From NCBI GenBank assembly GCA_964538455.1, contig CAZIDZ010000027.1, forward strand, positions 1 to 41,319: a stretch of 41,319 nt of DNA. Reading direction: 5' to 3'. The first letter of the stretch is position 1; each line of letters opens with the position of its first letter. Below, one piece after another: positions 1 to 7,712 of the stretch. The notes below the pieces were generated by a model, which did no database searches, was not told the DNA's origin, and was given only the letters and a program-made list of their open reading frames with translations. The stretch is from JAZDLX01 sp964538455. GTDB lineage: Bacteria > Electryoneota > Electryoneia > Electryoneales > Electryoneaceae. The position numbers and the translations under genes were made by a program.

Positions 1-29
1 CCAGAATGCTCCTTCTACATTGAACTGGA

Positions 30-55
30 TTGCCCGGTCAAGCCGGGCAATGACA
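30..55. repeat. REP-like hairpin ending in ATGACA (copy 1)
   Basis: Perfect inverted repeat TTGCCCGG (30-37) / CCGGGCAA (43-50) with a 5-nt loop, running straight into ATGACA (50-55). Two other intergenic hairpins in the window (173-196 and 16638-16671) have different stems but the same ATGACA edge, so I treat them as one dispersed repeat class. No open frame covers it. Confidence 0.55.
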
Positions 56-172
56 TGTTTATGTGCCCATGCTTGCTTGTCAACCGAAGCGAAGCGCAGC
101 TCACGCACCACCAGGTGAGTAAACAGGGTTTATTCTAATTCATAAGGTTTCCGCTCTATTCAAATAACATGG

Positions 173-196
173 ATCCCCGCCTTCGCGGGGATGACA
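173..196. repeat. REP-like hairpin ending in ATGACA (copy 2)
   Basis: Perfect inverted repeat ATCCCCGC (173-180) / GCGGGGAT (185-192) with a CTTC loop, followed by ATGACA (191-196). Stems of this GGATCCCCGC-type are common dispersed intergenic repeats in many bacterial genomes (general knowledge, not searched here). It lies just beyond the terminator of the minus-strand lipoprotein gene. The rest of bases 1-200 shows no gene, partial gene or RNA that I can support. Confidence 0.55.
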
Positions 197-199
197 ACC

Positions 200-240
200 A
201 AAAATAAAAAGGGACGATGTCCGCATCGACAACGTCCCTT
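200..240 (-). terminator. Rho-independent terminator of the small lipoprotein gene
   Basis: Stem AAGGGACG (209-216) / CGTCCCTT (233-240). The 16-nt loop can itself pair (GATG/CATC). On the minus strand the stem is followed by a T-rich tract (210 down to 200, TTTTTATTTT). It sits 37 nt past the stop of the lipoprotein gene at 277-663. Confidence 0.8.
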
Positions 241-276
241 CCCCATCATCGGGACCGTAGTCCCGGAGAACAACTG

Positions 277-663
277 TTACCTCATCGCGACCGTCGCCGG
301 TGCGCTCGGCGTTACCCCAAGAACGACCAGCCGCACACGATCTGCCTGGCGTGAAACCTCCGCAAATGTGCTGTTCAATGCCGTCCGGAAAACATCCTGC
401 CGGCCCAACAGCTTGCTCTTTGGCAGATCCCGGGCAACCCGGTTCACCGTTTCGTCGAGGTCACGTGCAATTGACGTACGAGAGACCGCTTCCGGCGCGA
501 TTACCAGCAGTTCCACCGAAACGGCGGTGTTGTCCACGTAGTTGATGTCGTAGTGGAGGCGCATCGGTTCGGCCGCGGGGCGTGTCGTCGCGATCTGGGT
601 AGAGCAACCTGCCATCAGCAGGAAACCTGCCATAATCACAAGTGCAATCGCCGTTTTCCGCAT
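277..663 (-). CDS. Small putative lipoprotein
   Basis: A 128-residue protein starting MRKTAIALVIM. It has a hydrophobic signal segment and a lipobox (LLMAGC) at about residues 15-20, so it is probably a lipid-anchored periplasmic or outer-membrane protein. The mature part has alternating hydrophobic positions typical of a small alpha/beta domain (for example VSVELLVIAPEA), but I recognise no family. The ATG at 663 is chosen because GGAGG lies 8 nt upstream and the predicted transcription start (about 690) leaves a normal leader. An in-frame GTG at 678 with its own AGGAGG is the alternative. It is monocistronic, with promoter 697-725 and a strong terminator at 200-240. Function unknown. Confidence 0.7.
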   Translation of the reverse strand: MRKTAIALVIMAGFLLMAGCSTQIATTRPAAEPMRLHYDINYVDNTAVSVELLVIAPEAVSRTSIARDLDETVNRVARDLPKSKLLGRQDVFRTALNSTFAEVSRQADRVRLVVLGVTPSAPATVAMR

Positions 664-696
664 TTTCACGGCCTCCACAACTCCCCTCCTTTTTGT

Positions 697-725
697 AATC
701 TATTTCTAATCATTCACTAACACAA
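697..725 (-). promoter_or_regulatory. Sigma-70-like promoter of the small lipoprotein gene
   Basis: On the minus strand TTGTGT (725-720) and TAGATT (702-697) are separated by exactly 17 nt in an AT-rich stretch. The predicted start is near 690, about 27 nt before the ATG at 663. This is inferred from consensus only. Confidence 0.45.
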
Positions 726-985
726 TACTAATAAAACACAAATACTCCGGCCCGCCCATGGTTCTGCGGCCTGTAACGTACCAATAATCAATAGAATACT
801 CGCCGCAAGGATAGGGCCGGAATGGTTTTTCGATGCTTTTCGCAGGCGCTAAACGGAAGAATCTTCGCAATTGAAGGAAATGACCCGCAGAAATAAGTGG
901 GTACTCAGTCTTTTCAGGGTAGATCGCCGTCATCCAGGGGAAACGCGCCAACCGGATCTGCGCAACTTCGTTAAGACTCAGAATA
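726..985. other. Intergenic stretch with no supported gene
   Basis: Between the xer stop codon and the lipoprotein promoter the composition is lower in GC than the flanks. One minus-strand frame stays open from 985 to 706 and begins inside xer in another register. It has no start codon with a ribosome binding site and no recognisable domain, so I do not call it a gene. A decayed gene fragment is possible. Confidence 0.4.
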
Positions 986-1897
986 TCAGGCACGTGGGTG
1001 GTATTCAGCGTGAACACGTTTGAGGACTGAACGCTCCAGGTGGGTATAGATCTGTGTCGTCGAGATGTCGGCGTGGCCAAGCATCTCCTGCACGGCGCGC
1101 AGGTCGGCGCCCGCTTCGACGAGATGGGTGGCAAAGGTATGCCGGAAAACGTGCGGGGTCACCTGCACCTTCAGCCCCGCGTTCCTTGCGTAACGTGAAA
1201 TCAGGATATTCAGCATCTGGCGTGTGAGCGGACGGCCATTGCGCGATAGGAACATCACGTGCTTGTCCCGCCCCATGCCTTTCGCAAACTGCTCGCGCAC
1301 GCTGCCCAGGTATTCGTCGCGCACCCAGTGAATCGCCTCCTCGCCGATCGGCACGACACGCTCCTTGCTGCCCTTGCCGAAAACGCGCAACAGCTCCTCC
1401 TCCCAGAATGCATCCCCCGTTTTCAGCGCAACCAGTTCGCTGACACGCAGTCCGCAGGCCCAGAGCAACTCCAGCATCGCCCGGTCGCGAATCCCCAGCG
1501 GCGTCCGCGCGTCGGGCGACTCCACCAAACGCTTCGCCTCTTTGACGGTCAGGTAGACCGGCAGTTTTCGTTGGGACCGCACGACTCTCAGGTGGGAAGT
1601 CGGATCCTTCTTCGCGAGGTTTTCGCGAACGAGGAACTTGTGAAAGTGGCGCATCGCGCTCGCCGTGCGGGCAACTGTGGCATCCGCGAGCTCCAGCTCA
1701 CGGAGCGTTTTCAGGTGGCCGGTGACGTGCTCGCGTGAAATGTCGTCCGGCGCCGTCACCCCCCGCGCACCCATGTCCTGCAGGTACCGCTCAAGGTCCC
1801 GGCGGTAGGCATTCACGGTGTTCTCGCTGTAGGAGCGTTCCAGGCGGAGATGAGCGAGAAATTCCTCCAGCTCATCGTTCAACACCCGCGAGCTCAC
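986..1897 (-). CDS. xerD: Tyrosine recombinase XerC/XerD family
   Basis: A roughly 303-residue tyrosine recombinase of the Xer type, which resolves chromosome dimers at dif with FtsK. The N-terminal SAM-like core-binding domain (about 1-95, EEFLAHLRLERSYSENTV) is followed by the catalytic domain. All catalytic residues are visible: Arg in LLWACGLRVSEL, Lys in GKGSKERVVPI, His and Arg in TPHVFRHTFATH, His in LGHADISTTQ and the nucleophile Tyr in IYTHLE. Length matches XerC/XerD (about 300). GTG 1897 is preferred because GGGAGG sits 5 nt upstream; GTG 1903 overlaps that ribosome binding site. XerC and XerD cannot be told apart from one gene, and no phage or integron context is present, so the symbol is tentative. 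It is transcribed alone. Confidence 0.9.
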   Translation of the reverse strand: MSSRVLNDELEEFLAHLRLERSYSENTVNAYRRDLERYLQDMGARGVTAPDDISREHVTGHLKTLRELELADATVARTASAMRHFHKFLVRENLAKKDPTSHLRVVRSQRKLPVYLTVKEAKRLVESPDARTPLGIRDRAMLELLWACGLRVSELVALKTGDAFWEEELLRVFGKGSKERVVPIGEEAIHWVRDEYLGSVREQFAKGMGRDKHVMFLSRNGRPLTRQMLNILISRYARNAGLKVQVTPHVFRHTFATHLVEAGADLRAVQEMLGHADISTTQIYTHLERSVLKRVHAEYHPRA

Positions 1898-2188
1898 CGA
1901 CACCTCCCGTTCGTTTCCAGCCTCACCCAGTCGTTCCGCGAAAACAGCCGCTCCGCATCAGGGAGCTGATGCCGTTATTCCGTCGGTTTCCGGGGCAAGA
2001 TGAGGCTTCGATCCTCCCCACGCAATCCCTTGAAAACCATCGGCTCATCCTGCCGATGTCGGAGAATTTTGCCCGCCCGGCGTCGAGACAGGGGCTGCTG
2101 CCGCACTATCGCCGCACAAAACCGCAATTAAAGCTCAAATAAACAAAATGATGCGCTCCGGCGGGCAACATCTCAAACCGGATCGAAA
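1898..2188. other. Divergent intergenic region between xer and flgB
   Basis: About 290 nt with no supportable gene. It separates minus-strand xer from plus-strand flgB and must hold the xer promoter and any activator sites for the sigma-54 promoter at 2189. I could not identify a convincing enhancer repeat or a sigma-70 promoter for xer here. Confidence 0.4.
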
Positions 2189-2204
2189 TGGCATACGGGT
2201 TGCA
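2189..2204 (+). promoter_or_regulatory. Sigma-54 (RpoN) promoter upstream of flgB
   Basis: TGGCAT-ACGGG-TTGCA (2189-2204) matches the -24/-12 consensus TGGCAC-N5-TTGCW with only C to T at the sixth base; the GG and GC dinucleotides have the correct spacing. Predicted transcription start is about 2215. This excludes the upstream in-frame ATG at 2188 as a start and supports the GTG at 2236. Sigma-54 control is common for rod and hook genes in flagellar cascades. Confidence 0.7.
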
Positions 2205-2235
2205 TATCGATTGGTGTGAAAATCCGGAGGGTACC

Positions 2236-2670
2236 GTGCCGGTGAACAAAGTGTACGATTTCGTATTCCGGCGGCTTGACGGAATGATTCCGTTGCGCAA
2301 GGGGCTTGACGCCTACGCGATGCGCCAGAAGGTGATCGCGTCGAACCTCGCGAACTCCGAGACGCCGGGGTACGTCGCGAAGAAGGTTTCCTTCGAGGAG
2401 CAGCTCTCCAAGGTGTTGAACAAGCAGAGTGGCGGCCTGACGCGAACCTCCGGCGATCACATCCCGATTCGCGGCGGGTTGCGGGCGATGGACAAAGTGA
2501 AGCCGATGGTGGAAGACGCCGGAGTGCCGGAAAACTACAACGGCGTCAACAACGTGGATATCGAGCGGGAGATGGGCAACCTGGCGACAAACCAGATCGA
2601 CTTCACCGCGGCCACGAAAATAATGGGTATCCGTTTCAGAATGCTCAAGAGCGCCATCATCGGCCACTGA
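2236..2670 (+). CDS. flgB: Flagellar basal-body rod protein FlgB
   Basis: A 144-residue proximal rod protein of the flagellar basal body, assembled in the periplasm after export by the flagellar type III apparatus. The N-terminal rod signature is clear (KVIASNLANSETPGYVAKK), and the C-terminal NNVDIEREM...LATNQIDF segment is typical of FlgB. Length fits FlgB (about 130-145). Start: GTG 2236 has GGAGG 5 nt upstream (2226-2230) and lies just after the sigma-54 promoter; GTG 2242 is an alternative. FlgB is normally followed by flgC and fliE, but here a strong hairpin and a convergent regulator gene follow at once, so this is an orphan copy whose partners must lie elsewhere. Confidence 0.9.
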   Translation: MPVNKVYDFVFRRLDGMIPLRKGLDAYAMRQKVIASNLANSETPGYVAKKVSFEEQLSKVLNKQSGGLTRTSGDHIPIRGGLRAMDKVKPMVEDAGVPENYNGVNNVDIEREMGNLATNQIDFTAATKIMGIRFRMLKSAIIGH

Positions 2671-2707
2671 AAACCGCGGCGCCGCCGCATACGCTCCCCC
2701 GACATCA

Positions 2708-2741
2708 AAGCGCACGATTCCAAGTTTGGAATCGTGCGCTT
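2708..2741. terminator. Bidirectional hairpin between flgB and the convergent dtxR-family gene
   Basis: Perfect 16-bp inverted repeat (2708-2723 / 2726-2741, core GCGCACGATTCCAA), with the centre forming a small loop. It lies 38 nt after the flgB stop and 26 nt beyond the stop of the convergent regulator gene. Neither side has a long T-run, so it may work as a shared attenuating hairpin rather than a classical strong terminator. Confidence 0.65.
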
Positions 2742-2766
2742 GCTGTGTGATCAAATAATCGAAAAC

Positions 2767-3231
2767 TCAGGAGTTCTCGACTTCGAGCCGAAACGCTTTC
2801 AGAAAGCCCTTGTAATCGTTCCCGTTCACGTTTGTCTGGCGCAAAAACTCGAGAAAAACCTCAAAACGGTGGGTGGTTTCCGGGCTAATCAAATGCTCCA
2901 CCTTGCACGCATCATCTTCCGCCAAATCATCAGTCAACCCGAGAACGTCCGTAAAGAACGAGCGCAACAGTTTGTGCCTGCGGTAGATCTCCTCGGCCGT
3001 GAGACGGCCCTTGTCCGTCAGCTCGATGTCCCCGTATTTCTGGTGGAGGACAAGGCCCCGATCCTGGAGCACTGAAAGCGCTTCGGTAACCGATGGTTTT
3101 GAGACTCCCATGGCGTCGGCAATGTTCTTCACTTTTGCAGCCTGCCCGCCAATGTCCTGGAGGTAAATCGTCTCCAGGTAATCTTCCATGTTCGGGCTGA
3201 GATCCGACTGCCTTGGTTTGTGTGGTGACAT
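2767..3231 (-). CDS. DtxR/MntR-family metal-dependent transcriptional regulator
   Basis: A 154-residue metalloregulator, probably repressing metal uptake when Fe(II) or Mn(II) is bound. Winged-helix DNA-binding domain at about 10-70 (NMEDYLETIY, recognition helix around GVSKPSVTEALSVL) and a dimerisation/metal domain at about 75-140 (RRHKLLRSFF, DACKVEHLIS). The Cys-x-x-Glu-His of DACKVEH matches the primary-site C102/E105/H106 arrangement of DtxR, although the protein lacks the C-terminal SH3-like domain and has MntR length. ATG 3231 is preferred because GGAGGA stands 7 nt upstream; the open frame extends to 3354, but that extension does not look like the family. No metal transporter is adjacent, so its target is unknown. 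Confidence 0.88.
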   Translation of the reverse strand: MSPHKPRQSDLSPNMEDYLETIYLQDIGGQAAKVKNIADAMGVSKPSVTEALSVLQDRGLVLHQKYGDIELTDKGRLTAEEIYRRHKLLRSFFTDVLGLTDDLAEDDACKVEHLISPETTHRFEVFLEFLRQTNVNGNDYKGFLKAFRLEVENS

Positions 3232-3412
3232 CCCGTGTCCTCCGACCGAATGCACGATCCATCGTTTGACGCCGTGCTCAGATCCGCGGTCCTCCCCCCT
3301 GTAGAGGTCCCCGGGCCAATGATGTTGTTCGCTAAACCAAACGGATAGGTCCATCTAACATTTCACTCGAATGTAACGAGCCAAACCCCCCGAGGCAAGC
3401 ACGTCAAATTTG

Positions 3413-4912
3413 TCACGGTGCGAACTGCTCAGTCACATCCTGGTCGTCCGGCATCGTGAACGCTTTGAATTCGCCCGGGCTTGTCGCGGGGTCCGGCATC
3501 AGTCGAATCAGGATTCGCTGTTGTACCATGATCCTGTTGATCCGATTGCGCAGACCTCCCTCAGTCAGAAACGCGTGCAAATCAGGATGCACATTCAAGC
3601 GAACACGCCGCTTGCGCGTGTGGTGGACGAAACGCGCCAACCAGCGTTCAAGCTCGGTCACCACAGTTTCCTTGGAGGGAACCATTCCGGTTCCGTTGCA
3701 GTGGCGGCAGGGCTCCTTGAAGGTGAACAGCAGGGAGGGTTTGATCCGCTGCCGTGTCATCACCATCAACCCGAAATGGCCGATCGGGGCGACATCCACC
3801 TTGGCACGGTCGCGTTTCAGCTCCTTCTTCACCTCGTCATAGATCTTCTTCCGGTTCTTCTCGTCCCACATGTCGATGAAGTCGATGACGATGATCCCTC
3901 CGATATCCCGGAGACGAAGTTGCCGGCAGACCTCTCTCGCGGCGCGGAGGTTGACCTTGAGGCTGTTCTCTTCATGGTTTTTCTTTCCGACAAACCGTCC
4001 GCTGTTCACGTCAATCGTGACCATCGCCTCGGTGTGCTCGATGACGATGTAACCGCCCCCTTCAAGCCAGACCTTGCGGCGAATCCCCTTCTCGATCTCC
4101 CCCTCGATGCCCTTCTGGTCGAAGATCGGCAGCCGGTCGCGGTAGTGCTCCACCCGCTCGACGAGTTGGGGGCTGGTCTCATCCAGGTAGTTGATGATGT
4201 CCTTGTAGAGACGGCGGGAATCGACGATCACGTGATCGATATCCGGTCCGAACATGTCCCGGATCACGGAGGAGGCGAGCGACATTTCCTTGTACACGAG
4301 ACCGGGAGCGGTGACCCCTTTTGAATTCTTCTGGACTTTCCGCCAAGTGGAAATCAGCCGCTCGATGTCTTGCCGCAGAACGGTGTCGTCCTTTCCGGCG
4401 GCTACGGTGCGCACGATTAACCCGAAGTCGCTGTTTTCGCCGGCAAGCTGCTGGGCAAGTTTTTTCAAACGCCGCTTTTCGCGGACATCGGTGATTCTCC
4501 GGCTGACCCCGATAATCGGTTCGTTGGGCACAAGAACAACGAAGCGGCCAGGGAGGCTGACCTGGCTGGTCACCCGCGGTCCCTTGCCGCCGATCGGCTC
4601 CTTTGTCACCTGCACCAGGATTTCCTGGCCGGTTCGCAGGTTCACCTGCGTCTGGCCACGGCCGTTGTGCTCCTCCACTTCGTACAGCGAACCGACATCG
4701 TTGAAATGGAGGAATCCATCCTGTTCCCAACCGATGTCGATGAAGGCAGCGCTGATCCCGCCGAGCACTTTGCGCACACGGCCCAGGTAGATATCCCCGA
4801 CATTCCGTTCATGCTCCGGCCGCTCGACAAAGATCTCGGCGAGTTTCCCATCTTCGAGCAGGGCGATTCGGGTTTCCGCGGTTGACGCGTTGATCACGAT
4901 TTCTTTATTCAC
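3413..4912 (-). CDS. rng: Ribonuclease G/E family endoribonuclease
   Basis: A 499-residue RNase G (CafA) type enzyme that makes single-strand cuts in rRNA precursors and mRNA. S1-type RNA-binding segment at about 36-115 (GDIYLGRVRKVL, AAFIDIG). Both catalytic metal-binding aspartates are visible: D301 in VTIDVNSG and D344 in IVIDFIDM. The Zn-link cysteines are present as CRHC (402-405). There is no RNase E-type C-terminal scaffold, so RNase G is the better name. Its start overlaps the stop of the upstream radical SAM gene by 4 nt (ATGA), which implies translational coupling. That radical SAM/rng pair is a recurrent bacterial gene order, often next to ribosomal protein genes, which are absent here. 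Confidence 0.93.
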   Translation of the reverse strand: MNKEIVINASTAETRIALLEDGKLAEIFVERPEHERNVGDIYLGRVRKVLGGISAAFIDIGWEQDGFLHFNDVGSLYEVEEHNGRGQTQVNLRTGQEILVQVTKEPIGGKGPRVTSQVSLPGRFVVLVPNEPIIGVSRRITDVREKRRLKKLAQQLAGENSDFGLIVRTVAAGKDDTVLRQDIERLISTWRKVQKNSKGVTAPGLVYKEMSLASSVIRDMFGPDIDHVIVDSRRLYKDIINYLDETSPQLVERVEHYRDRLPIFDQKGIEGEIEKGIRRKVWLEGGGYIVIEHTEAMVTIDVNSGRFVGKKNHEENSLKVNLRAAREVCRQLRLRDIGGIIVIDFIDMWDEKNRKKIYDEVKKELKRDRAKVDVAPIGHFGLMVMTRQRIKPSLLFTFKEPCRHCNGTGMVPSKETVVTELERWLARFVHHTRKRRVRLNVHPDLHAFLTEGGLRNRINRIMVQQRILIRLMPDPATSPGEFKAFTMPDDQDVTEQFAP

Positions 4913-7494
4913 AACGCCTCCCCCGCGCGGGAGAGCACGCCGCGCACAGCCTCCAGCGGGCGCTTGATGCGCCCCTCATGCCGCACATACAACCCGAGTC
5001 GTTTCGCACCGGGGCCGAGGCTGCTTCCAAGCCCCCACGCCCGAGCGAGTTCGTCCAGGCGAGCCGTCGCCCCATCCCGCACATTCAATCGCAAGGTCCA
5101 CACTCCGTCTCTCTGACAATCTACACTGTCGACAAACGGCCGCAGGTCCACCGAACGTGTGGTGGACCCTTTCCGCCGTTGAATTTCGTATCGGTCTAGC
5201 TGAAGGAAGGCGTTCAGCCGCTCCGCAAACGCCTCCGGCTCCTCGGGACAAAACGCGTAATCGATTTGTTCCACGCGTGCCGCAAGCGGTTCAGGCCGTT
5301 CACCCACAGCCAGAACTGCAACAGGAACAAGATCTTCCGGTGCTTGTGCCTGCAACCGCCGCAGAACCTCCTCCGCCGCCAACGGCTCCGCCAAGTCCAG
5401 GTCAACGTACTCATCGTCACTGACCAGACCCACCGGAAGCGGCGGGGAATACCGAATACGCGGATGCGGATGGTATCCCTGGGAGTATGCAACCGGAACC
5501 CCCGCCCGGCGCAAGAGGCGATCCCAAACCCGCACCATATCCAGATGCCCGGTCCACTTGAGCGCCTCTCCCCTCCGGTATCGGATTCTCAGGGTGTGCA
5601 CCACGCTCACGGGGAGTTCACAGCGCTGCTCTGTCGCCGGCGACACGGGAGCTACTTCAGGGTATGCATTGCACACCGTAGCGCCCTTTGGAATGTATTT
5701 CACCAATCCGCAAGAGTCACATTTTCCCAGCCGGCAGTCCGGGACAGTCTCGACGCGCTCCGCGCGCTCGCTTTCCCGCGCGAAAAACCGTTCGCTGACT
5801 CCCTTGGTCAGATGCGCCCAAGGAAGTTGCTGGCTGGCTAAGAATCCTTCTACGAAATGCCTGAGTTCCAGCCCCTCCTCGGCAAACGAGGCGTGCCACC
5901 GTTCCGGGTCGAAACGGTCGCTCCACGCTTCCAGCACGGCGCCCTTCCGCCATACGCGTTCGAGTACACCTCCCAGCCGCCGGTCGCCACGGGCGATGGC
6001 GCTCTCGAGGATCGCGGTCTCCGGATCGTGCCCGGTGTATTTCACCGGTGTCCCGCGGAATTTCCGCTTCAGATACGCCAATTTTTCACGGTACTGCTCC
6101 GCCGTGTCCTGGTCGAACCGCTGAAACGGAGTGTGCGCTTTGGGGGCGAAGGGGCTCACCGAGACCGTTACCCGCTGCCCGCTTTTCGCCCGCACCGACG
6201 CCACTTTCAGCGCGAGCTTCGCGATGCCGTCGAGATCCTCGGTGGTTTCCCCGGGCAAGCCAATCATGAAATACAGTTTTACCCCGGTGTACCCCTCGGC
6301 GAACCCAAGGGTGGCAGCGCGAATCAGATCCTCTTCCCGGGTGTTCTTGTTGATCCTGTCGCGAAGCCGCTGGGTTCCCGCCTCCGGGGCGAAGGTGAGC
6401 CCGCCCTTGCGTCCCTGCGGCATCGCCCGCGCCATCTCCGGTGTGAAGGAATCGGGCCGCAGGCTGGGGAAACTGAGGCTGACGCCACGCCCGCCCAACT
6501 CGCTCCGCAGCCCCTCGATCAAGCGGGGCAACCCGCTGTAATCCGAGGTAGAAAGGCTCGCCAGGCTGATCTCCTCGTAGCCGGTGGAGGCGACGTAGTC
6601 GACCGCCTGCGCCACGATCTCCTCGGGATCACGCTCTCGCACCGGGCGGTAAAGGTTTCCCGCCTGGCAGAAACGGCAGCCCCGTGTGCAGCCGCGCATC
6701 ACCTCGATCGTCAACCGGTCGAACACCGTCTCCGTCATCGGCACCAGCGGACGGCCGGGGTAGTATTCACGTTTCAGTGCTTGCACAGTGCGGCTGGTTA
6801 CCAGCGGCCTGCTCTCCTCCATGGGCACGATCAGCCGTCCCGATTCCGTTTTCTCCGCGGGGTGGCTGGCGGGGCGGTACACCCCATCAATTTCTTCCAG
6901 CCGCGCCAATCTCTTCGAGCGGGGCCAGTTCTCGCGCACCGCGTGAAGCATCAACTCGCTGATCTCGACGACAACATCCTCTCCGTCGCCGAGCACGGCG
7001 AGGTCGATGAAATCCGCAAACGGTTCAGGATTGAAAACGACCGGCCCACCGGCCACGACGATCGGGTCGCCGGCACCGCGATCGCTCGAACGGATCGGAA
7101 TTCCCGACAGGTCCAGCAGCTCGAGCATTCCCGGCAGCGCCATCTCGTAGGAGAGGCTGATCCCAAGCAGATCGCACTCGTGCACGGGCGTCCCGGTCTC
7201 CAGGGTGAGCAGGGGCACGTGTTCGGAGCGGAGACGACGGGCGGCATCCTCTTCCGGAAGGAAGACACGTTCCGCGGCGATCTCCGGGCGGGAGCTGTTG
7301 ATCCTGTGATAGACAATCTGAAAGCCAAGCGAAGACATCCCGATCTCGTAGAGGTCGGGAAAGGCGAGCGCCCAGCGAAGTTCCGCGCGGGGCTTGACGA
7401 TACGGTGGAGTTCCGACCCTGTATACCTGTGCGGTTTGCGCACGTAGGGCAGCACCCCCCGCTCAAAGCGATCCCGCAGGGCGAGTGTACTCAT
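4909..7494 (-). CDS. Radical SAM protein with C-terminal DUF2344 module (TIGR03960/TIGR03936 type)
   Basis: An 861-residue two-module protein. N-terminal part: B12-binding-like fold (about 40-185), then a radical SAM domain with the 4Fe-4S cysteines C269, C273 and C276 in RGCTRGCRFCQAG. A Cys-rich knuckle (CRLGKCDSCG) at about 600 precedes the C-terminal DUF2344 module (from about 640: KWTGHLDMVRVWDRLL, SQGYHPHPRIRY). The family is widespread next to rng and is presumed to modify RNA or a ribosomal component; the reaction is not established. In many genomes the two modules are separate genes, here they are fused. ATG 7494 begins the conserved N-terminus. The 217 nt upstream are AT-rich and probably hold its promoter. 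Confidence 0.9.
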   Translation of the reverse strand: MSTLALRDRFERGVLPYVRKPHRYTGSELHRIVKPRAELRWALAFPDLYEIGMSSLGFQIVYHRINSSRPEIAAERVFLPEEDAARRLRSEHVPLLTLETGTPVHECDLLGISLSYEMALPGMLELLDLSGIPIRSSDRGAGDPIVVAGGPVVFNPEPFADFIDLAVLGDGEDVVVEISELMLHAVRENWPRSKRLARLEEIDGVYRPASHPAEKTESGRLIVPMEESRPLVTSRTVQALKREYYPGRPLVPMTETVFDRLTIEVMRGCTRGCRFCQAGNLYRPVRERDPEEIVAQAVDYVASTGYEEISLASLSTSDYSGLPRLIEGLRSELGGRGVSLSFPSLRPDSFTPEMARAMPQGRKGGLTFAPEAGTQRLRDRINKNTREEDLIRAATLGFAEGYTGVKLYFMIGLPGETTEDLDGIAKLALKVASVRAKSGQRVTVSVSPFAPKAHTPFQRFDQDTAEQYREKLAYLKRKFRGTPVKYTGHDPETAILESAIARGDRRLGGVLERVWRKGAVLEAWSDRFDPERWHASFAEEGLELRHFVEGFLASQQLPWAHLTKGVSERFFARESERAERVETVPDCRLGKCDSCGLVKYIPKGATVCNAYPEVAPVSPATEQRCELPVSVVHTLRIRYRRGEALKWTGHLDMVRVWDRLLRRAGVPVAYSQGYHPHPRIRYSPPLPVGLVSDDEYVDLDLAEPLAAEEVLRRLQAQAPEDLVPVAVLAVGERPEPLAARVEQIDYAFCPEEPEAFAERLNAFLQLDRYEIQRRKGSTTRSVDLRPFVDSVDCQRDGVWTLRLNVRDGATARLDELARAWGLGSSLGPGAKRLGLYVRHEGRIKRPLEAVRGVLSRAGEAL

Positions 7495-7712
7495 TCAACA
7501 TTCCGATCCGATCCCGGGCCTGAGCAGCCCGGCATCTTGACTTGTACGGCGTATGCGCCTGCGAATTCCCGGCAACTTCCCTGCAACCGGTTCCTCGCAG
7601 CGCGTGGTTTCATGTTTGGAAAAATGGCAATTATTACTAAGTGATCCTAAACGTTCGATCTTCGAAACAAACGGTTCCGCATTCAGTAATTGTTACCAAT
7701 TTCAGAAGCACA

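Noticed and set aside
706..1134. A 142-codon minus-strand frame overlapping the 3' end of the xer gene
   Set aside because: Its first half is a shadow of xer in another register, and the rest has no start with a ribosome binding site and no recognisable domain. It could be a gene relic, but the sequence does not show it.
2188..2235. Upstream ATG start of flgB
   Set aside because: It overlaps the sigma-54 -24/-12 element and precedes the predicted transcription start; the GTG at 2236 has a good ribosome binding site.
5857..7644. A long plus-strand open frame (595 codons) opposite the radical SAM gene
   Set aside because: It is antisense to a clear, conserved gene; long antisense frames are normal in GC-rich DNA. 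The His/Arg/Gln-rich translation has no domain.
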